64,000 nt of DNA from CAWCUU01 sp963798855. GTDB taxonomy: Bacteria > Gemmatimonadota > Gemmatimonadetes > Longimicrobiales > RSA9. A program made the translations under genes and the position numbers. The DNA lies in NCBI GenBank assembly GCA_963798855.1, contig CAWCUU010000001.1, positions 992,001 to 1,056,000 on the forward strand, written 5' to 3'. Under the pieces are notes generated by a model. The model did no database searches. It worked only from the letters and a program-made list of their open reading frames with translations, and was not told the DNA's origin. Below are positions 23,068 to 32,738 of the stretch, piece after piece. Position 1 is the first letter of the stretch; each line of letters starts with the position of its first letter.

Positions 23068-24368
23068 AGCCGCGGCCCCAGGGCGCGATGCGAGGACCGA
23101 GCGCGTGCGCATCACCGGGATCGCCGCGGGAGGCGCCGGCGTCGGCCGGCTGCCGGACGGCCGCGCGGTCTTCGTGCACCGGACCGCGCCGGGCGACCTC
23201 GCCGACATCGCTCTCACGCACGTCCGACCCCGTTGGGCGCGCGGCCGCCTCGAGCGGCTGGTCGAGCACGGCGCCGCTCGCCGAACCCCCCCGTGCCCGC
23301 ACTACGACCGCTGCGGCGGCTGCACGCTCGAGCATCTGGAGTACGCGGCGCAGCTGCGGGCGAAGGGGACGATCGTTCGTGACGCACTTTCCCGCATCGG
23401 CCGTCTCGACGTCGACATTCCCGAGGTGGTCGCCTCCCCGCTCGAGCTCCGCTACCGCAATCGCATTCTCACTGACCCTGCTGCGGCTCCGCGCCGGCCG
23501 GATCGTGGCCGGCTTCCACGAGGTCGATCGGCCGGATCGCATCGTGGACATCGACGGCCGCTGCCTGCTCCCGGAGAAGCCTGTAGCGGAGACGCTCGAC
23601 GGGCTTCGCGCGGCGTGGGGCGAGTCCGCGGAACACCTTCCGGCGGGGCCGCGCCTGCGCCTGACGCTGCGCGCAGCGACCAGCGGCGCCGTGGCGCTGC
23701 TCGTCGACGGCGGTGACGGTCGCGGAGAGCCCGAGCGGCTGCTGAACGACGTCGTACGCCTCTCCTCCATCTGGCACCGACGCACCGGATCGCAGGAGGC
23801 GCGATTGCTGGCGGGACGACAGCCGGTGCACGAGCGATGGAGCGAGGCCGAGCTCGAGCTCGAGGGTGGGGTTTTCCTGCAAGTGAACCGGCAGGCCGCC
23901 GCGCTGCTCGAGGATCACGTCCTGAAGCTCGCAGGCGACGTGCACGGCGCGCGGGTGGTGGACGCCTACTGCGGCGTGGGGCTGCACGCACGGCGGCTCG
24001 CCGAGCGAGGGGCCGCCGAGGTCGTCGGCATCGAGCTCGACCGGCAGGCGGTGGAAGAGGCCCGCCGCGGAGCGCCGACCGTCGAGTTCCGGCGCGGCCC
24101 GGTGGAGCGCCACCTCGAAGGCGCTCTGCCAGCCGACCTGCTCATCCTCAATCCGCCGCGCGCCGGAGTCGCAGATCCGGTGCCGGGGGCGATCCTGGCC
24201 GCACGCCCGACCCGGATCATCTACGTCAGCTGCGATCCGGCAACGCTCGCGCGCGACCTGAGCCGCCTCACCCCGGATTACGGGCTGCGCTCGCTGTGCA
24301 GCTTCGACCTTTTCCCCCAGACGGCGCACGTGGAGACCGTCGCGGAGCTCGAATGCGCTACCATGTGA
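23060..24368 (+). CDS. RlmD/TrmA-type 23S rRNA (uracil-C5) methyltransferase, frameshifted
   Basis: A SAM-dependent RNA m5U methyltransferase. The first frame has a TRAM domain (VRITGIAAGGAGVGRLPDGR) and an iron-sulfur-type knuckle (CPHYDRCGGCTLEHL). It runs to LELRYRNR and then breaks at about 23465. The next frame continues with LTLLRLRAGRIVAGFHEVDR, the SAM-binding VDAYCGVGLHARRL, LILNPPRAGV and the catalytic-loop sequence YVSCDPATLARDLSRL. Deleting one T in CGCATTCTC gives YRNRISLTLL and a 435-residue protein. The start is taken as GTG 23060, with GTG 23045 as an alternative; both overlap the accC stop. RlmD versus TrmA-like specificity cannot be decided. It sits oddly between two carboxylase genes. 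Confidence 0.82.
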
Positions 24369-24877
24369 CGATCGCCGGCCGGACCCTCGAGGTAGAGCTG
24401 GAAGGCGAGCGCCCGACCATCGACGGCCGTACCGTCGAGGCCGACCTTGCCGCGGGGCCCGATGGCGTCGTCTTCAGCTTGCTGCTCGACGGGTGTTCAC
24501 ACGCGCTGATCGCCCGGCGTGAGGCCGGGGACCGCTGGCGCATCGAGGTGGACGGCGTACCGTACACAGCGGAGGCGGTGGATGAGCGGACCCGCGCGAT
24601 CCGCGCCATGATCGGCGGGGACGCCCGAGCGCGCGGACCGCGGCCGGTCCGCGCGCCGATGCCGGGGCTGGTCGTGCGCATCGAGGTGGAGCCTGGAGAT
24701 GTGGTCCGCGCCGGCCAGGGCGTCGTCATCGTGGAGGCGATGAAGATGGAGAACGAGCTCAAGGCGGAGACCGCGGGACGGGTCACGCGGATCCACGTCG
24801 AGCCGGGCGAGGCGGTGGAGAAGGGGGTGGTGCTGGTGGAGCTGGAGGCGCTGTCGCACGCATCAGAAGGGGCATGA
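24353..24877 (+). CDS. Biotin carboxyl carrier subunit of acyl-CoA carboxylase
   Basis: A 174-residue protein that carries carboxybiotin between the two catalytic subunits. The C-terminal biotinyl domain contains VIVEAMKMENEL with the biotinylated lysine at about residue 131, preceded by PVRAPMPGLVVRIEVEPGDV. The first 90 residues (MRYHVTIAGRTLEVELEGE) correspond to the BT/linker region that joins carboxylase and carrier in fused PccA proteins, so here PccA is split in two. The ATG overlaps the end of the methyltransferase by 16 bases, and the stop abuts the mutase gene. This placement argues for a single operon from pccB to the mutase. Confidence 0.92.
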   Translation: MRYHVTIAGRTLEVELEGERPTIDGRTVEADLAAGPDGVVFSLLLDGCSHALIARREAGDRWRIEVDGVPYTAEAVDERTRAIRAMIGGDARARGPRPVRAPMPGLVVRIEVEPGDVVRAGQGVVIVEAMKMENELKAETAGRVTRIHVEPGEAVEKGVVLVELEALSHASEGA

Positions 24878-24878
24878 G

Positions 24879-26534
24879 GTGACGGTGTCCAAATCACGTC
24901 CCGATAGAGATAAAGAGCGTTGGATCAGCGACTCCGTCGAGCCGCTGCTCGAGCGCTATCCGGAGCGGCGAGAGCGGTTCGAGACGACGAGCGGGATCGA
25001 GGTCGAGCGGTTATACACGCCGTCGGATGCGGCGATCGACTACGCGTCCGATCTCGGCTTCCCGGGCGAGCATCCGTTCACGCGCGGAATCCAGCCGACG
25101 ATGTACCGGGGGCGGCTGTGGACGATGCGGCAGTACGCGGGCTTCGGCACGGCAGAGGAGACGAACCGCCGCTATCGCTATCTGCTGGAGCACGGACAGA
25201 CGGGGCTGTCGGTGGCGTTCGATCTGCCGACGCAGATGGGCTACGACTCGGACGCGGCGATGGCGGAGGGAGAGGTCGGTCGTGTCGGGGTGGCGATCGA
25301 CACGCTCGAGGACATGCGCATGCTGTTCGACGGGATCCCGCTGGACCGGGTGTCGGTGTCGATGACGATCAACGCGACGGCTGCGATCCTGCTGGCGCTG
25401 TACGTCGCGCTCGCCGATGAGCGCGGCGTATCGCGGGACCGGCTGTCGGGCACGGTGCAGAACGACATCCTGAAGGAATACATCGCGCGCGGGACGTACA
25501 TCTACCCGGTGGAGCCCAGCCTCCGTCTGATCACGGATGTGTTCGGCTTCGCGGCGCGGGAGGTGCCGCGGTGGAACCCGATCTCGATCAGCGGCTACCA
25601 TATCCGTGAGGCGGGCGCGACCGCGGCGCAAGAGGTGGCGTTCACGTTCTCGAACGCGCTGGAATACGTGGACCGGGCGCTCGCGGCGGGGCTGGAGCTG
25701 GAGGCGTTCGCGCCGCGGCTGTCGTTCTTCTTCGCGGCGCACAACGACCTGTTCGAGGAGGTGGCGAAGTTTCGGGCTGCACGCCGGCTGTGGGCGCGGC
25801 TCATGCGGGACCGCTACGGCGCTTCGCTGGAGGCGAGCCGGCTGCGCTTTCATACGCAGACGGGCGGCGTGACGCTGACGGCGCAGCAGCCGCTCAACAA
25901 CGTGGTCCGTGTGACGGTGCAGGCGTTGTCGGCGGTGCTGGGCGGCACACAGTCGCTGCACACGAACGCGTACGACGAGGCGCTGGCGCTGCCGACGGAG
26001 GCGTCGGCGAAGCTGGCGCTGCGGACGCAGCAGGTGCTGGCCGCCGAGTCGGGCGTCGCGAATACGGTGGACCCGCTGGGCGGCAGCTACTACGTCGAGG
26101 CGCTGACCGACGCGGTGGAGGAGAAGGCGAGGAAGTACCTGGCCCGGGTGGACGAGCTGGGTGGGGCGTCGCGGGCGGTGGATTTCTTCCAGGAGGAGAT
26201 CCAGCGCTCGGCGTACGCGCACCAGCTCGCGGTGGAATCGGGTGAGCGCGAGATCGTGGGGGTGAACGCCTACCGCGAGGAGGAGGGCCCGCTGCGGATC
26301 GAGCAGCCGGACTACCGCGTGCTGGCGGCGGGCCAGCGCGAGAAGCTGGCGGCGGTGCGGTCGGGGCGCTCGGAGACCGAGGTGCAGCGGGTTCTGGAGC
26401 GGGTTAGAATTGCAGCGCGTGGCGGGGACAACCTGCTTCCGCCGATGGTCGAGTCGGTGAAGGCCTGTGCGACGCTGGGCGAGATCAGCGATGTGCTCCG
26501 CGAGGAGTGGGGAACGTATCACCCGCGGACGTGA
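24879..26534 (+). CDS. Methylmalonyl-CoA mutase large (catalytic) subunit
   Basis: A 551-residue protein that isomerises methylmalonyl-CoA to succinyl-CoA with adenosylcobalamin. It contains the substrate TIM barrel: QPTMYRGRLWTMRQYAGFGT, EHGQTGLSVAFDLPTQMGYD, VSMTINATAAILLALY, GTVQNDILKEYIARGTYIYP, ISISGYHIREAGATAAQEVA and FGGTQS-like GGTQSLHTNAYDEALALPTE. It stops after that domain and lacks the C-terminal B12-binding module (no DxHxxG motif). A separate small subunit is therefore required, and none is in this window. The start is GTG 24879, one base after the carrier stop. Together with the carboxylase genes it completes propionyl-CoA to succinyl-CoA, apart from the epimerase. Confidence 0.92.
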   Translation: MTVSKSRPDRDKERWISDSVEPLLERYPERRERFETTSGIEVERLYTPSDAAIDYASDLGFPGEHPFTRGIQPTMYRGRLWTMRQYAGFGTAEETNRRYRYLLEHGQTGLSVAFDLPTQMGYDSDAAMAEGEVGRVGVAIDTLEDMRMLFDGIPLDRVSVSMTINATAAILLALYVALADERGVSRDRLSGTVQNDILKEYIARGTYIYPVEPSLRLITDVFGFAAREVPRWNPISISGYHIREAGATAAQEVAFTFSNALEYVDRALAAGLELEAFAPRLSFFFAAHNDLFEEVAKFRAARRLWARLMRDRYGASLEASRLRFHTQTGGVTLTAQQPLNNVVRVTVQALSAVLGGTQSLHTNAYDEALALPTEASAKLALRTQQVLAAESGVANTVDPLGGSYYVEALTDAVEEKARKYLARVDELGGASRAVDFFQEEIQRSAYAHQLAVESGEREIVGVNAYREEEGPLRIEQPDYRVLAAGQREKLAAVRSGRSETEVQRVLERVRIAARGGDNLLPPMVESVKACATLGEISDVLREEWGTYHPRT

Positions 26535-26550
26535 GGCACGGAAAGGGACG

Positions 26551-26859
26551 ATGCCGACATACGAATACCGCTGCCCTGAAGGGCACGAGTTCGAGCTGTT
26601 CCAGCGCATGAGCGATCCGCCGCAGGCCGAGTGTCCAGAATGTGGCAAGGTTGCCGAGCGCCTGCTGTCCACGGGTGCGGGGCTGCTGTTCAAGGGATCG
26701 GGTTTCTACATCACTGACTATCGCAGCGACAGCTACAAGAAGGCCGCCGAGAAGGAGCAGGGGACGACGAAGCCGAAGGAATCCGACGCGAAGCCCGCGG
26801 AGAAGCCGTCGTCCTCGGCCGGCGCGGCCGACTCCTCGAAGAAGAAGTCGTCCGAGTAG
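26551..26859 (+). CDS. FmdB-family zinc-ribbon protein
   Basis: A 102-residue protein beginning MPTYEYRCPEGHEFELFQRM, the hallmark of the FmdB putative regulatory family. Two CxxC-type knuckles are present (CPEGH with the paired Cys, and CPECGKVAERLL near residues 30-41), followed by GAGLLFKGSGFYITDYRS, also family-typical. The last 40 residues are a low-complexity Lys/Ser/Ala/Glu tail. The family is named from a gene next to formamidase, but its molecular role is unresolved. GGAAAGGG precedes the ATG. It is followed after three bases by argS, so the two are probably co-expressed. Confidence 0.88.
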   Translation: MPTYEYRCPEGHEFELFQRMSDPPQAECPECGKVAERLLSTGAGLLFKGSGFYITDYRSDSYKKAAEKEQGTTKPKESDAKPAEKPSSSAGAADSSKKKSSE

Positions 26860-26862
26860 CCA

Positions 26863-28550
26863 ATGTCCATCGAGCGGATCCGGGAGCAGCTCGCGGGTGT
26901 GGCCCGGGAGCTGACGGGGGGCGATGCGGTCGACATCCAGCTGGAGCGCCCGCGCAACCCGGAGCACGGCGATTACGCGACCAACCTCGCGCTGACGCTC
27001 GCGTCGCGCCTGCGAGAGCCGCCGCGGCGGGTTGCCGAGCGGATCATCGAGCGGCTCGACCCGGAATCGGCCGGAATCACCGCGGTCGAGATCGCGGGAC
27101 CCGGCTTCATCAACTTCCGACTCGCCGCCGGCACCGTCCGCGACGAGCTGGACGCGATCCTCCGAGCGCCCGCCGACTTCGCGCGCAGCGACGAGGGCGC
27201 CGGGCGACGGATCATGGTCGAGTGGGTGTCGGCGAACCCGACGGGGCCGCTTCACCTCGGGCACGGCCGGCAGGCCGCCCTCGGCGACGTGATCTGCAGC
27301 CTGCTCGGGCGCACCGGCTGGAGCGTGTATCGCGAGTTCTACTACAACGACTCCGGCAAGCAGATGATGCTGCTCGCGCGCAGCGTCCGGGCCCGGTACC
27401 AGCAGCTGTTCGGCGAGGACGCGGAGGTGCCCGAGGGCGGCTATCAGGGCGAGTACGTGCTCGACATGGCGCGGAGCTTCCGCGAGGACGTCGGAGAGCG
27501 CTACCGCGACGACGACTCCGAGGAGGCGCTCGACGCGATGCGCCGCTTCGCGGTGCGCGTGCTGCGCGAGGAGCAGGACCGCGACCTGACCGATTTCCGG
27601 GTGCGCTTCGACCATTTCTTCCTCGAGTCGTCGCTGTACGAGGAGGGGCGGGTCGAGGCGACGATCGAGGCGCTGCGGCAGACCGGTCTCGTCTACGAGC
27701 ACGAGGGCGCGCAGTGGCTGAAGACGACGGAGTTCGGCGATCAGAAGGACCGGGTCATGGTCCGCGGCAACGGGCTTCCGACGTATTTCCTGCCGGACGT
27801 CGCCTACCACCTGACGAAGTGGGAGCGCGGCTTCCAACACGTGATCAACGTGCAGGGCGCCGATCACCACGGCACGGTCGCGCGCGTGCGAGCGGGGTTG
27901 CGCGCGCTGGGGCTACCGGAGGGCTACCCGGAGTACGTGCTGCACCAATGGTGCGGCTCGAGCAGGGCGGCAAGGAAGTCAAGCTCTCGAAGCGGGCAGG
28001 ATCCTACACGACGCTGCGCGAGCTGTTCGAGATGGTGGGCGTCGACGTCGCCCGCTATTTCTTCCTGATGCGGCGAGCCGACGCGCAGATGGTCTTCGAT
28101 CTGGACCTCGCCCTGGACCACTCGGAGAAGAATCCGGTCTACAAGGTCCAGTACGCGCACGCGCGGATGATGAGCATCTTCCGCAAGGCAGGGGTCGCGC
28201 CGGAGGAGATCGGGCCGGAGTACGGGGATGTGGGGCTGCTGGGCGAGCCGGCGGAGCTGGATCTGATCAAGCATCTCGGGACGTACCCCGAGATGGTGTC
28301 GCGGGCGGCGGAGGCACGCGCGCCCCACATCATGTGCGAGTATCTGGAATCCACGGCCGGCGCCGTGAACTCGTGGTACCACGCCGGCAATCCGAGCCGG
28401 AATCCGGAGCTCGCGGTGCTGGTAGAGGACTCCGCTCTGCGGCGCGCGCGGCTGATGCTCGCGCGCGGCGTGCAGATCGTGCTCCGGGACGGGCTGACGC
28501 TCCTCGGAATCGAGGCACCTGAGATCATGAAGCGGGAAGAAGACGAATGA
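26863..28550 (+). CDS. argS: Arginyl-tRNA synthetase, interrupted by one frameshift
   Basis: Essential enzyme charging tRNA-Arg. The N-terminal additional domain (RIREQLAGVARELTGGDAVD, then NPEHGDYATNLALTLA) is followed by NPTGPLHLGHGRQAALGDV with the HIGH-type motif at about residue 131. VNVQGADHHGTVARV-like INVQGADHHGTVARVRAGL lies near 330. The frame then breaks at 27948: the expected HQMVRLEQGGKEVKLSKRAG (KMSKS-type loop LSKR) is read only after adding one base to CACCAATGG. The second frame runs through the anticodon-binding domain to 28550, giving 562 residues. A broken argS with no second copy nearby is not credible biologically, so a sequence error is likely. It overlaps the PfkB gene (ATGA). 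Confidence 0.92.
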
Positions 28551-29476
28551 GCCTTCTCGTAGTGGGAAGCGTCGCGCTCGACTCGGTGCGGACCCCGTTC
28601 GGCAGCGTGGACAATGCGCTGGGCGGATCCGCTACCTACTTCAGCGCCTCGGCCGCGCACTTCTGCGAGGTGCAGCTCGTCGGCGTGGTCGGCGAGGATT
28701 TCCCGGCGGCCGAGCTGGCGTTCCTGAAGGAGGCGGGCGTGGATCTGTCCGGACTCGTCCGCGTCGAGGGGCAGAGCTTCCGCTGGGCGGGCGAGTACAC
28801 CTACGACCTGAACACCGCTCACACGCTGGAGACGCGACTCGGCGTGTTCGCGGAGTTCCGGCCGGAGATTCCCGACTCTTTCCGCGACGCGGAATGGGTT
28901 TTCCTCGCGAATATAGACCCCGAGCTGCAGCTCGAGGTGCTCGAGCAGGTGACCTCGCCGAAGCTGGTGGCGTGCGACACGATGAACTACTGGATCGATG
29001 GGAAGCGGGACGCGCTGCTGAGGCTGCTCGAGCACGTCGACGTGCTGCTCGTCAACGATGCGGAGATCCGCGCGCTGTCCGGCGAGCACAACCTGCTGCG
29101 CGGCGCGCGATGGGTCCAGGAGCACGGCCCGTCCGTAATCGTCGTGAAGAAGGGCGAGCACGGGGCGATGCTGTTCAAGGGCGACCTGATCTTCTTCGTC
29201 CCCGGGTTCCCGCTCGAGGACATCTTCGATCCGACGGGTGCCGGAGACTCGTTCGCGGGCGGGTTCCTCGGACACCTCGCCCGGTGCGGATCGACGAGCC
29301 CGGCCGAGTTGCGCCGGGCGATGGTGTACGGCTCGGCAATGGGCTCGTTCGCGGTAGAGCGGTTCGGCGTGCAGCGCTTCCGCGAGCTCGGCCGGGGAGA
29401 GATCGAGCGGCGGGTCCGCGAGTTCCGCGAGCTGACGGAGTTCGACCAGCCGCTCGCCGCGCAGAGCCATGTCTGA
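28547..29476 (+). CDS. PfkB-family carbohydrate/nucleoside kinase
   Basis: A 309-residue kinase of the ribokinase superfamily. It begins LLVVGSVALDSV, then GGSATYFSASAAHFCEVQLV (sugar-binding side) and GVVGEDFPAAELAFL. Near residues 228-239 is the signature DPTGAGDSFAGG with the catalytic aspartate and anion hole, preceded by VIVVKKGEHGAML. Homologues of this particular type (no lid insertion, N-terminal VDNALGGSATY) are often annotated simply as sugar kinase, and the substrate is not evident. The ATG overlaps argS and the stop overlaps purM by eight bases, so it belongs to an argS-pfkB-purM run. Confidence 0.88.
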   Translation: MSLLVVGSVALDSVRTPFGSVDNALGGSATYFSASAAHFCEVQLVGVVGEDFPAAELAFLKEAGVDLSGLVRVEGQSFRWAGEYTYDLNTAHTLETRLGVFAEFRPEIPDSFRDAEWVFLANIDPELQLEVLEQVTSPKLVACDTMNYWIDGKRDALLRLLEHVDVLLVNDAEIRALSGEHNLLRGARWVQEHGPSVIVVKKGEHGAMLFKGDLIFFVPGFPLEDIFDPTGAGDSFAGGFLGHLARCGSTSPAELRRAMVYGSAMGSFAVERFGVQRFRELGRGEIERRVREFRELTEFDQPLAAQSHV

Positions 29477-30518
29477 AGCCGGTGGTTGCGGCGGCGGGCT
29501 GAGCTACCGCGACGCCGGCGTCGATCGCGATGTCGCGTCTCGCGCGAAGCGCCGTATCGGGGAGCTGGTCGCATCCACGCTCCGTGACGGGGTGCTGTCT
29601 CGGCCCGGCGGCTTCGGCGGGCTGTTCCGGGTGCCGGCGGACGTGCGCGATCCGGTGCTCGTCGCGAGCGCGGACGGCGTCGGCACGAAGCTGAAGGTCG
29701 CGATGATGACCGGCCGTCACGACACGGTGGGCGAGGACCTGGTCAACCACTGCGTCGACGACATCCTCGTCGAGGGCGCACGACCGCTCTTCTTCCTCGA
29801 CTACATCGGGATGGGACGGCTCGAGGAAGGAACGGTCGAGGCGCTGGTCGAGGGCGTGGCGCGCGGCTGCCGCGAGAACGGCTGCGCGCTGCTCGGCGGG
29901 GAGACGGCCGAGATGCCCGACTTCTACGCGCCCGGTGAGTACGACCTCGCCGGGTTCGTCGTCGGAGTCGTCGCCGGCGACGCGCGACCGGGCGCGGAGC
30001 GGGTCCGACCGGGCGACGCGCTGCTGGGCCTCGCCTCGAATGGATTCCACACGAACGGCTACTCGCTGCTGCGGAAGCTGCTTTTCGAGCGGCTCGCGCT
30101 CTCGCCGGACGATCCCTTCCCCGGCTCCGACGCGTCGGTCGCCGACGTGCTCCTCCGCGTGCATCGCAGCTATCTCCCCGTGGTCGGGCCGCTGCTCGAG
30201 GATGGGCGCGTCCACGCGCTCGCACACGTCACGGGTGGAGGGTTGCCGGAGAACCTGGCACGGGTGCTGCCGCCGGGGTGTGAGGCACACGTTCAGCGTG
30301 ACAGCTGGACCCCACCGCCCGAGTTCCTCTCGGTGATGCAAGCGGGCCGCGTGGAGGAGCGGGAGATGTTCGAGACGTTCAACATGGGAGTCGGCATGGT
30401 CCTGATCGTGCCGGATTCCGGCGCGGCCGAGGTCGAGCGCCGGCTCCTCGAGCAGGGGCAGGACGCGTGGCGCCTGGGCGTCGTCGCCTCCGGCGGTGGC
30501 GGCGTGATCCTGGAGTGA
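29469..30518 (+). CDS. purM: Phosphoribosylformylglycinamidine cyclo-ligase (AIR synthase)
   Basis: Closes the imidazole ring in the fifth step of purine synthesis using ATP. The 349-residue protein is full length. Motifs are LSYRDAGVDRDVASRAKRRI at the start, LVASADGVGTKLKVAMMTGR near residue 63, DLVNHCVDDILVEGARPLFF near 89, GCALLGGETAEMPDFYAPGE near 137, ASNGFHTNGYSLLRKLL near 191 and HVTGGGLPENLARVLP near 255. It starts within the end of the PfkB gene. The window shows no other pur gene nearby, so the purine pathway is dispersed in this genome. Confidence 0.96.
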   Translation: MSEAGGCGGGLSYRDAGVDRDVASRAKRRIGELVASTLRDGVLSRPGGFGGLFRVPADVRDPVLVASADGVGTKLKVAMMTGRHDTVGEDLVNHCVDDILVEGARPLFFLDYIGMGRLEEGTVEALVEGVARGCRENGCALLGGETAEMPDFYAPGEYDLAGFVVGVVAGDARPGAERVRPGDALLGLASNGFHTNGYSLLRKLLFERLALSPDDPFPGSDASVADVLLRVHRSYLPVVGPLLEDGRVHALAHVTGGGLPENLARVLPPGCEAHVQRDSWTPPPEFLSVMQAGRVEEREMFETFNMGVGMVLIVPDSGAAEVERRLLEQGQDAWRLGVVASGGGGVILE

Positions 30519-30544
30519 TCACCGTAGCGGGAAGGGAGTCGTAC

Positions 30545-31588
30545 ATGGGCGGACGGAGAAAGGAGCGGACGCACCGGATCGGTGCGTCCTTGACGATCGG
30601 GGTGGCGGTGGCGTTCGGGCTGCTCCTACCGGCTCGGGGACGGGCGCAGCTGGAGAGCGAGTGCGCGCAAGCGGCGGGCGACTACGCGCGGGCGCAGCAA
30701 TACTGCCAGCTCGTGGCGCAGACGGCTCAGCTCGCACAGCCGCGACTCGGCCTCGGGCTCTCCGGTGGCAATCCGGTGCCGGGGACGGCGAGCACGCTGG
30801 GGAAGGGGCTCGCGGGGCTGCCCCGGTTCAGCGTCGACCTGCGGGCGACGGCCGTGTCCACGAAGATCCCCGACATCAGGCAGGAGCAGTCGACGGAGGA
30901 GCTGAGCTTCGCGCTCGGCAGCATCGGTGCCGACGCGTCGGTCGGCGTCTTCGACGGCTTCTCACCCGTGCCGACGGTGGGAGGGCTGCTGTCGGTGGAT
31001 CTGCTCGCGAGCGCCGGCTTCATTCCGATTCCGAGCGGCGAGGGGTTCCAGAACGAGAAGCCGTGGACGTGGGCCGCGGGGGCACGGCTCGGTATTCTGC
31101 GCGAGTCGTTCGTGACGCCGGGCGTGTCGGTGAGCGCGATGTATCGCAGCCTGCCGACCGTCACGTACGGCGATCCCGAGCTCCAGACGGAGGACGCGTT
31201 CTTCCAGACGAACCTGAAGAACACGAGCGTCCGTGCCGTGGTGAGCAAGAGCCTGATCGTCGTCGGGCTCGCCGCCGGCATCGGATACGACCATTACAAG
31301 AGCGACGTAGGGTTCGGCGTGTCCGTGCCAGCCCCGGCGCTGCCCACGCTGCCGCCTGCGTGCCTCTCGACGCCAGGCCGCTGCGAGTACCGGGTCGAGG
31401 GCGCGGAGATCAGCTCGCACCGCATGAGCTACTTCGGCAACGTGTCACTGAACTTTCTGCTGCTGAACCTGGTGGGCGAGCTCGGCTGGCAGTCGGGCGG
31501 GGATCTTCCTACTGCGGCGGTGGATTCGCGGCTGCAGCCGAACGACGGCTCGATCTTCGGCAGTCTCGCGCTGCGGCTGACCCTTTAG
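30545..31588 (+). CDS. Predicted outer-membrane beta-barrel protein
   Basis: A 347-residue protein with a Sec signal peptide (basic MGGRRKERTHR, hydrophobic LTIGVAVAFGLLLPARGRAQ). The mature part alternates short amphipathic strands and Gly/Ser turns (FSVDLRATAVSTKIPD, SIGADASVGVFDGFSP, WTWAAGARLGILRESF, VSVSAMYRSLPTVTYGD) and ends in LALRLTL. That end is close to a terminal aromatic or hydrophobic beta-signal of outer-membrane barrels. Two cysteine pairs (ECAQ...YCQL; CLSTPGRCEY) may form disulfides. I recognise no named family. ATG 30545 has GAAGGGAG upstream; an earlier in-frame GTG at 30467 inside purM is rejected. It lies just before ribD on the same strand. Confidence 0.68.
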   Translation: MGGRRKERTHRIGASLTIGVAVAFGLLLPARGRAQLESECAQAAGDYARAQQYCQLVAQTAQLAQPRLGLGLSGGNPVPGTASTLGKGLAGLPRFSVDLRATAVSTKIPDIRQEQSTEELSFALGSIGADASVGVFDGFSPVPTVGGLLSVDLLASAGFIPIPSGEGFQNEKPWTWAAGARLGILRESFVTPGVSVSAMYRSLPTVTYGDPELQTEDAFFQTNLKNTSVRAVVSKSLIVVGLAAGIGYDHYKSDVGFGVSVPAPALPTLPPACLSTPGRCEYRVEGAEISSHRMSYFGNVSLNFLLLNLVGELGWQSGGDLPTAAVDSRLQPNDGSIFGSLALRLTL

Positions 31589-31619
31589 CAGGTCGCTGAA
31601 GAACGGGAGCGAGCCGCGC

Positions 31620-32738
31620 ATGCCCGATTCCGGGTCCGTCGGCGAGCAGCGACGTCGGCTGCTCGAGGCGATCACCCTGGCCGAGACGGGATGGGGGCGC
31701 GTGCACCCGAACCCGCTCGTCGGCGCGGTCGTGGTCCGGGGCGGAAAGGTGGTCGGCCGAGGCGCGCACCGCGAGTTCGGGGGGCCGCACGCGGAGGTCG
31801 AAGCGCTGCGAGCGGCGGGAGAGGCCGCCCGCGGAGCGACGCTGTACGTCACGCTGGAGCCGTGCGACCATCAGGGCAAGACGCCGCCGTGCACGGCGGC
31901 GATCCTCGAGGCGGGCATCGCCCGCGTGGTCTACGGCGCGGAGGACCCGCATCCGCAGGCATCGGGTGGCGCGGCGCGCCTGCGCTCGGCCGGGGTGGAG
32001 GTGGTGGGCGGCGTCGAGAGGGACGCGGTCCGATCGCAGAACGCGATGTTCTTCCACGCGGTCGAGCGCGAGGGGCCTTGGCTCGCGCTGAAGTACGCGC
32101 TCTCGCTGGATGCCAGGCTATCGCGCACCGGCAATGCGCCCACGGCGGTGACCGGGGAGCGTGCGCTCGAGGACGTGCACCGGCTGCGCGCCGGCTTCGA
32201 TGCGATCCTGGTGGGGATCGGCACCGCGCTCGTCGATGATCCGCTGCTGACGGTGCGCGGACCGGTCGCCGCCCGGCGCCCGCCGCTGCGGGTCGTGCTG
32301 GACAGCAGGGCCCGGCTGCCGGTGAGCAGCCGCCTCGTGCGCTCGAGCGCGGAGGCGCCCGTGCGCGTCTACAGCTCCACGCACGCCGACCGGGGGCGGC
32401 TGGACGCGCTGCGGGACGCCGGCGTGGACGTCCGGTCGGTGCTCCCCGATCGGAGGGGAACCTTGAGCCTGGACGCGGTGCTCGACGATCTCGCTGGGTC
32501 GAAGGTCGTGTCGATCCTGTGCGAGGGCGGCGGGACGCTGGGCGCGGCGCTCCTGCGGGCCGACCGGGTGGCGCGACTCTACACTTACATCGCACCCGTG
32601 CTGTTCGGTGAGGATGCGGTGGCGGCGTTCCCCGGCTCCTACGGACCGGAGCACGGTGCGGGGTGGCGTCGTTGTCGGGTCGTGCCGCTGGGCGCGGACC
32701 TGCGAGTGGACTACGATCGCGAGCGGCCGGGAGGCTGA
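31620..32738 (+). CDS. ribD: Bifunctional riboflavin deaminase/reductase
   Basis: Catalyses the second and third steps of riboflavin synthesis (deamination then ribosyl reduction of the pyrimidine). The 372 residues comprise an N-terminal CDA-type deaminase with zinc ligands in GPHAEVEAL near 55-63 and LEPCDHQGKTPPC near 78-90. The C-terminal reductase has ALKYALSLDARLSRTG, TGERALEDVHRLRAGFDAIL, GTALVDDPLLTVR and SILCEGGGTLGAALL. The product is two-domain as in E. coli. It begins 31 bases after the outer-membrane gene and abuts ribE. No FMN riboswitch is visible upstream, so regulation is not riboswitch-based from this position. Confidence 0.95.
   Translation: MPDSGSVGEQRRRLLEAITLAETGWGRVHPNPLVGAVVVRGGKVVGRGAHREFGGPHAEVEALRAAGEAARGATLYVTLEPCDHQGKTPPCTAAILEAGIARVVYGAEDPHPQASGGAARLRSAGVEVVGGVERDAVRSQNAMFFHAVEREGPWLALKYALSLDARLSRTGNAPTAVTGERALEDVHRLRAGFDAILVGIGTALVDDPLLTVRGPVAARRPPLRVVLDSRARLPVSSRLVRSSAEAPVRVYSSTHADRGRLDALRDAGVDVRSVLPDRRGTLSLDAVLDDLAGSKVVSILCEGGGTLGAALLRADRVARLYTYIAPVLFGEDAVAAFPGSYGPEHGAGWRRCRVVPLGADLRVDYDRERPGG

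Noticed and set aside
25011..26693. Long minus-strand reading frame opposite the mutase gene
   Set aside because: Arg/His-rich low-complexity translation with no domain; the opposite strand is an unambiguous methylmalonyl-CoA mutase.
31589..31620. FMN riboswitch before ribD
   Set aside because: Only 31 bases separate the genes and no RFN element is visible there or inside the preceding gene end.
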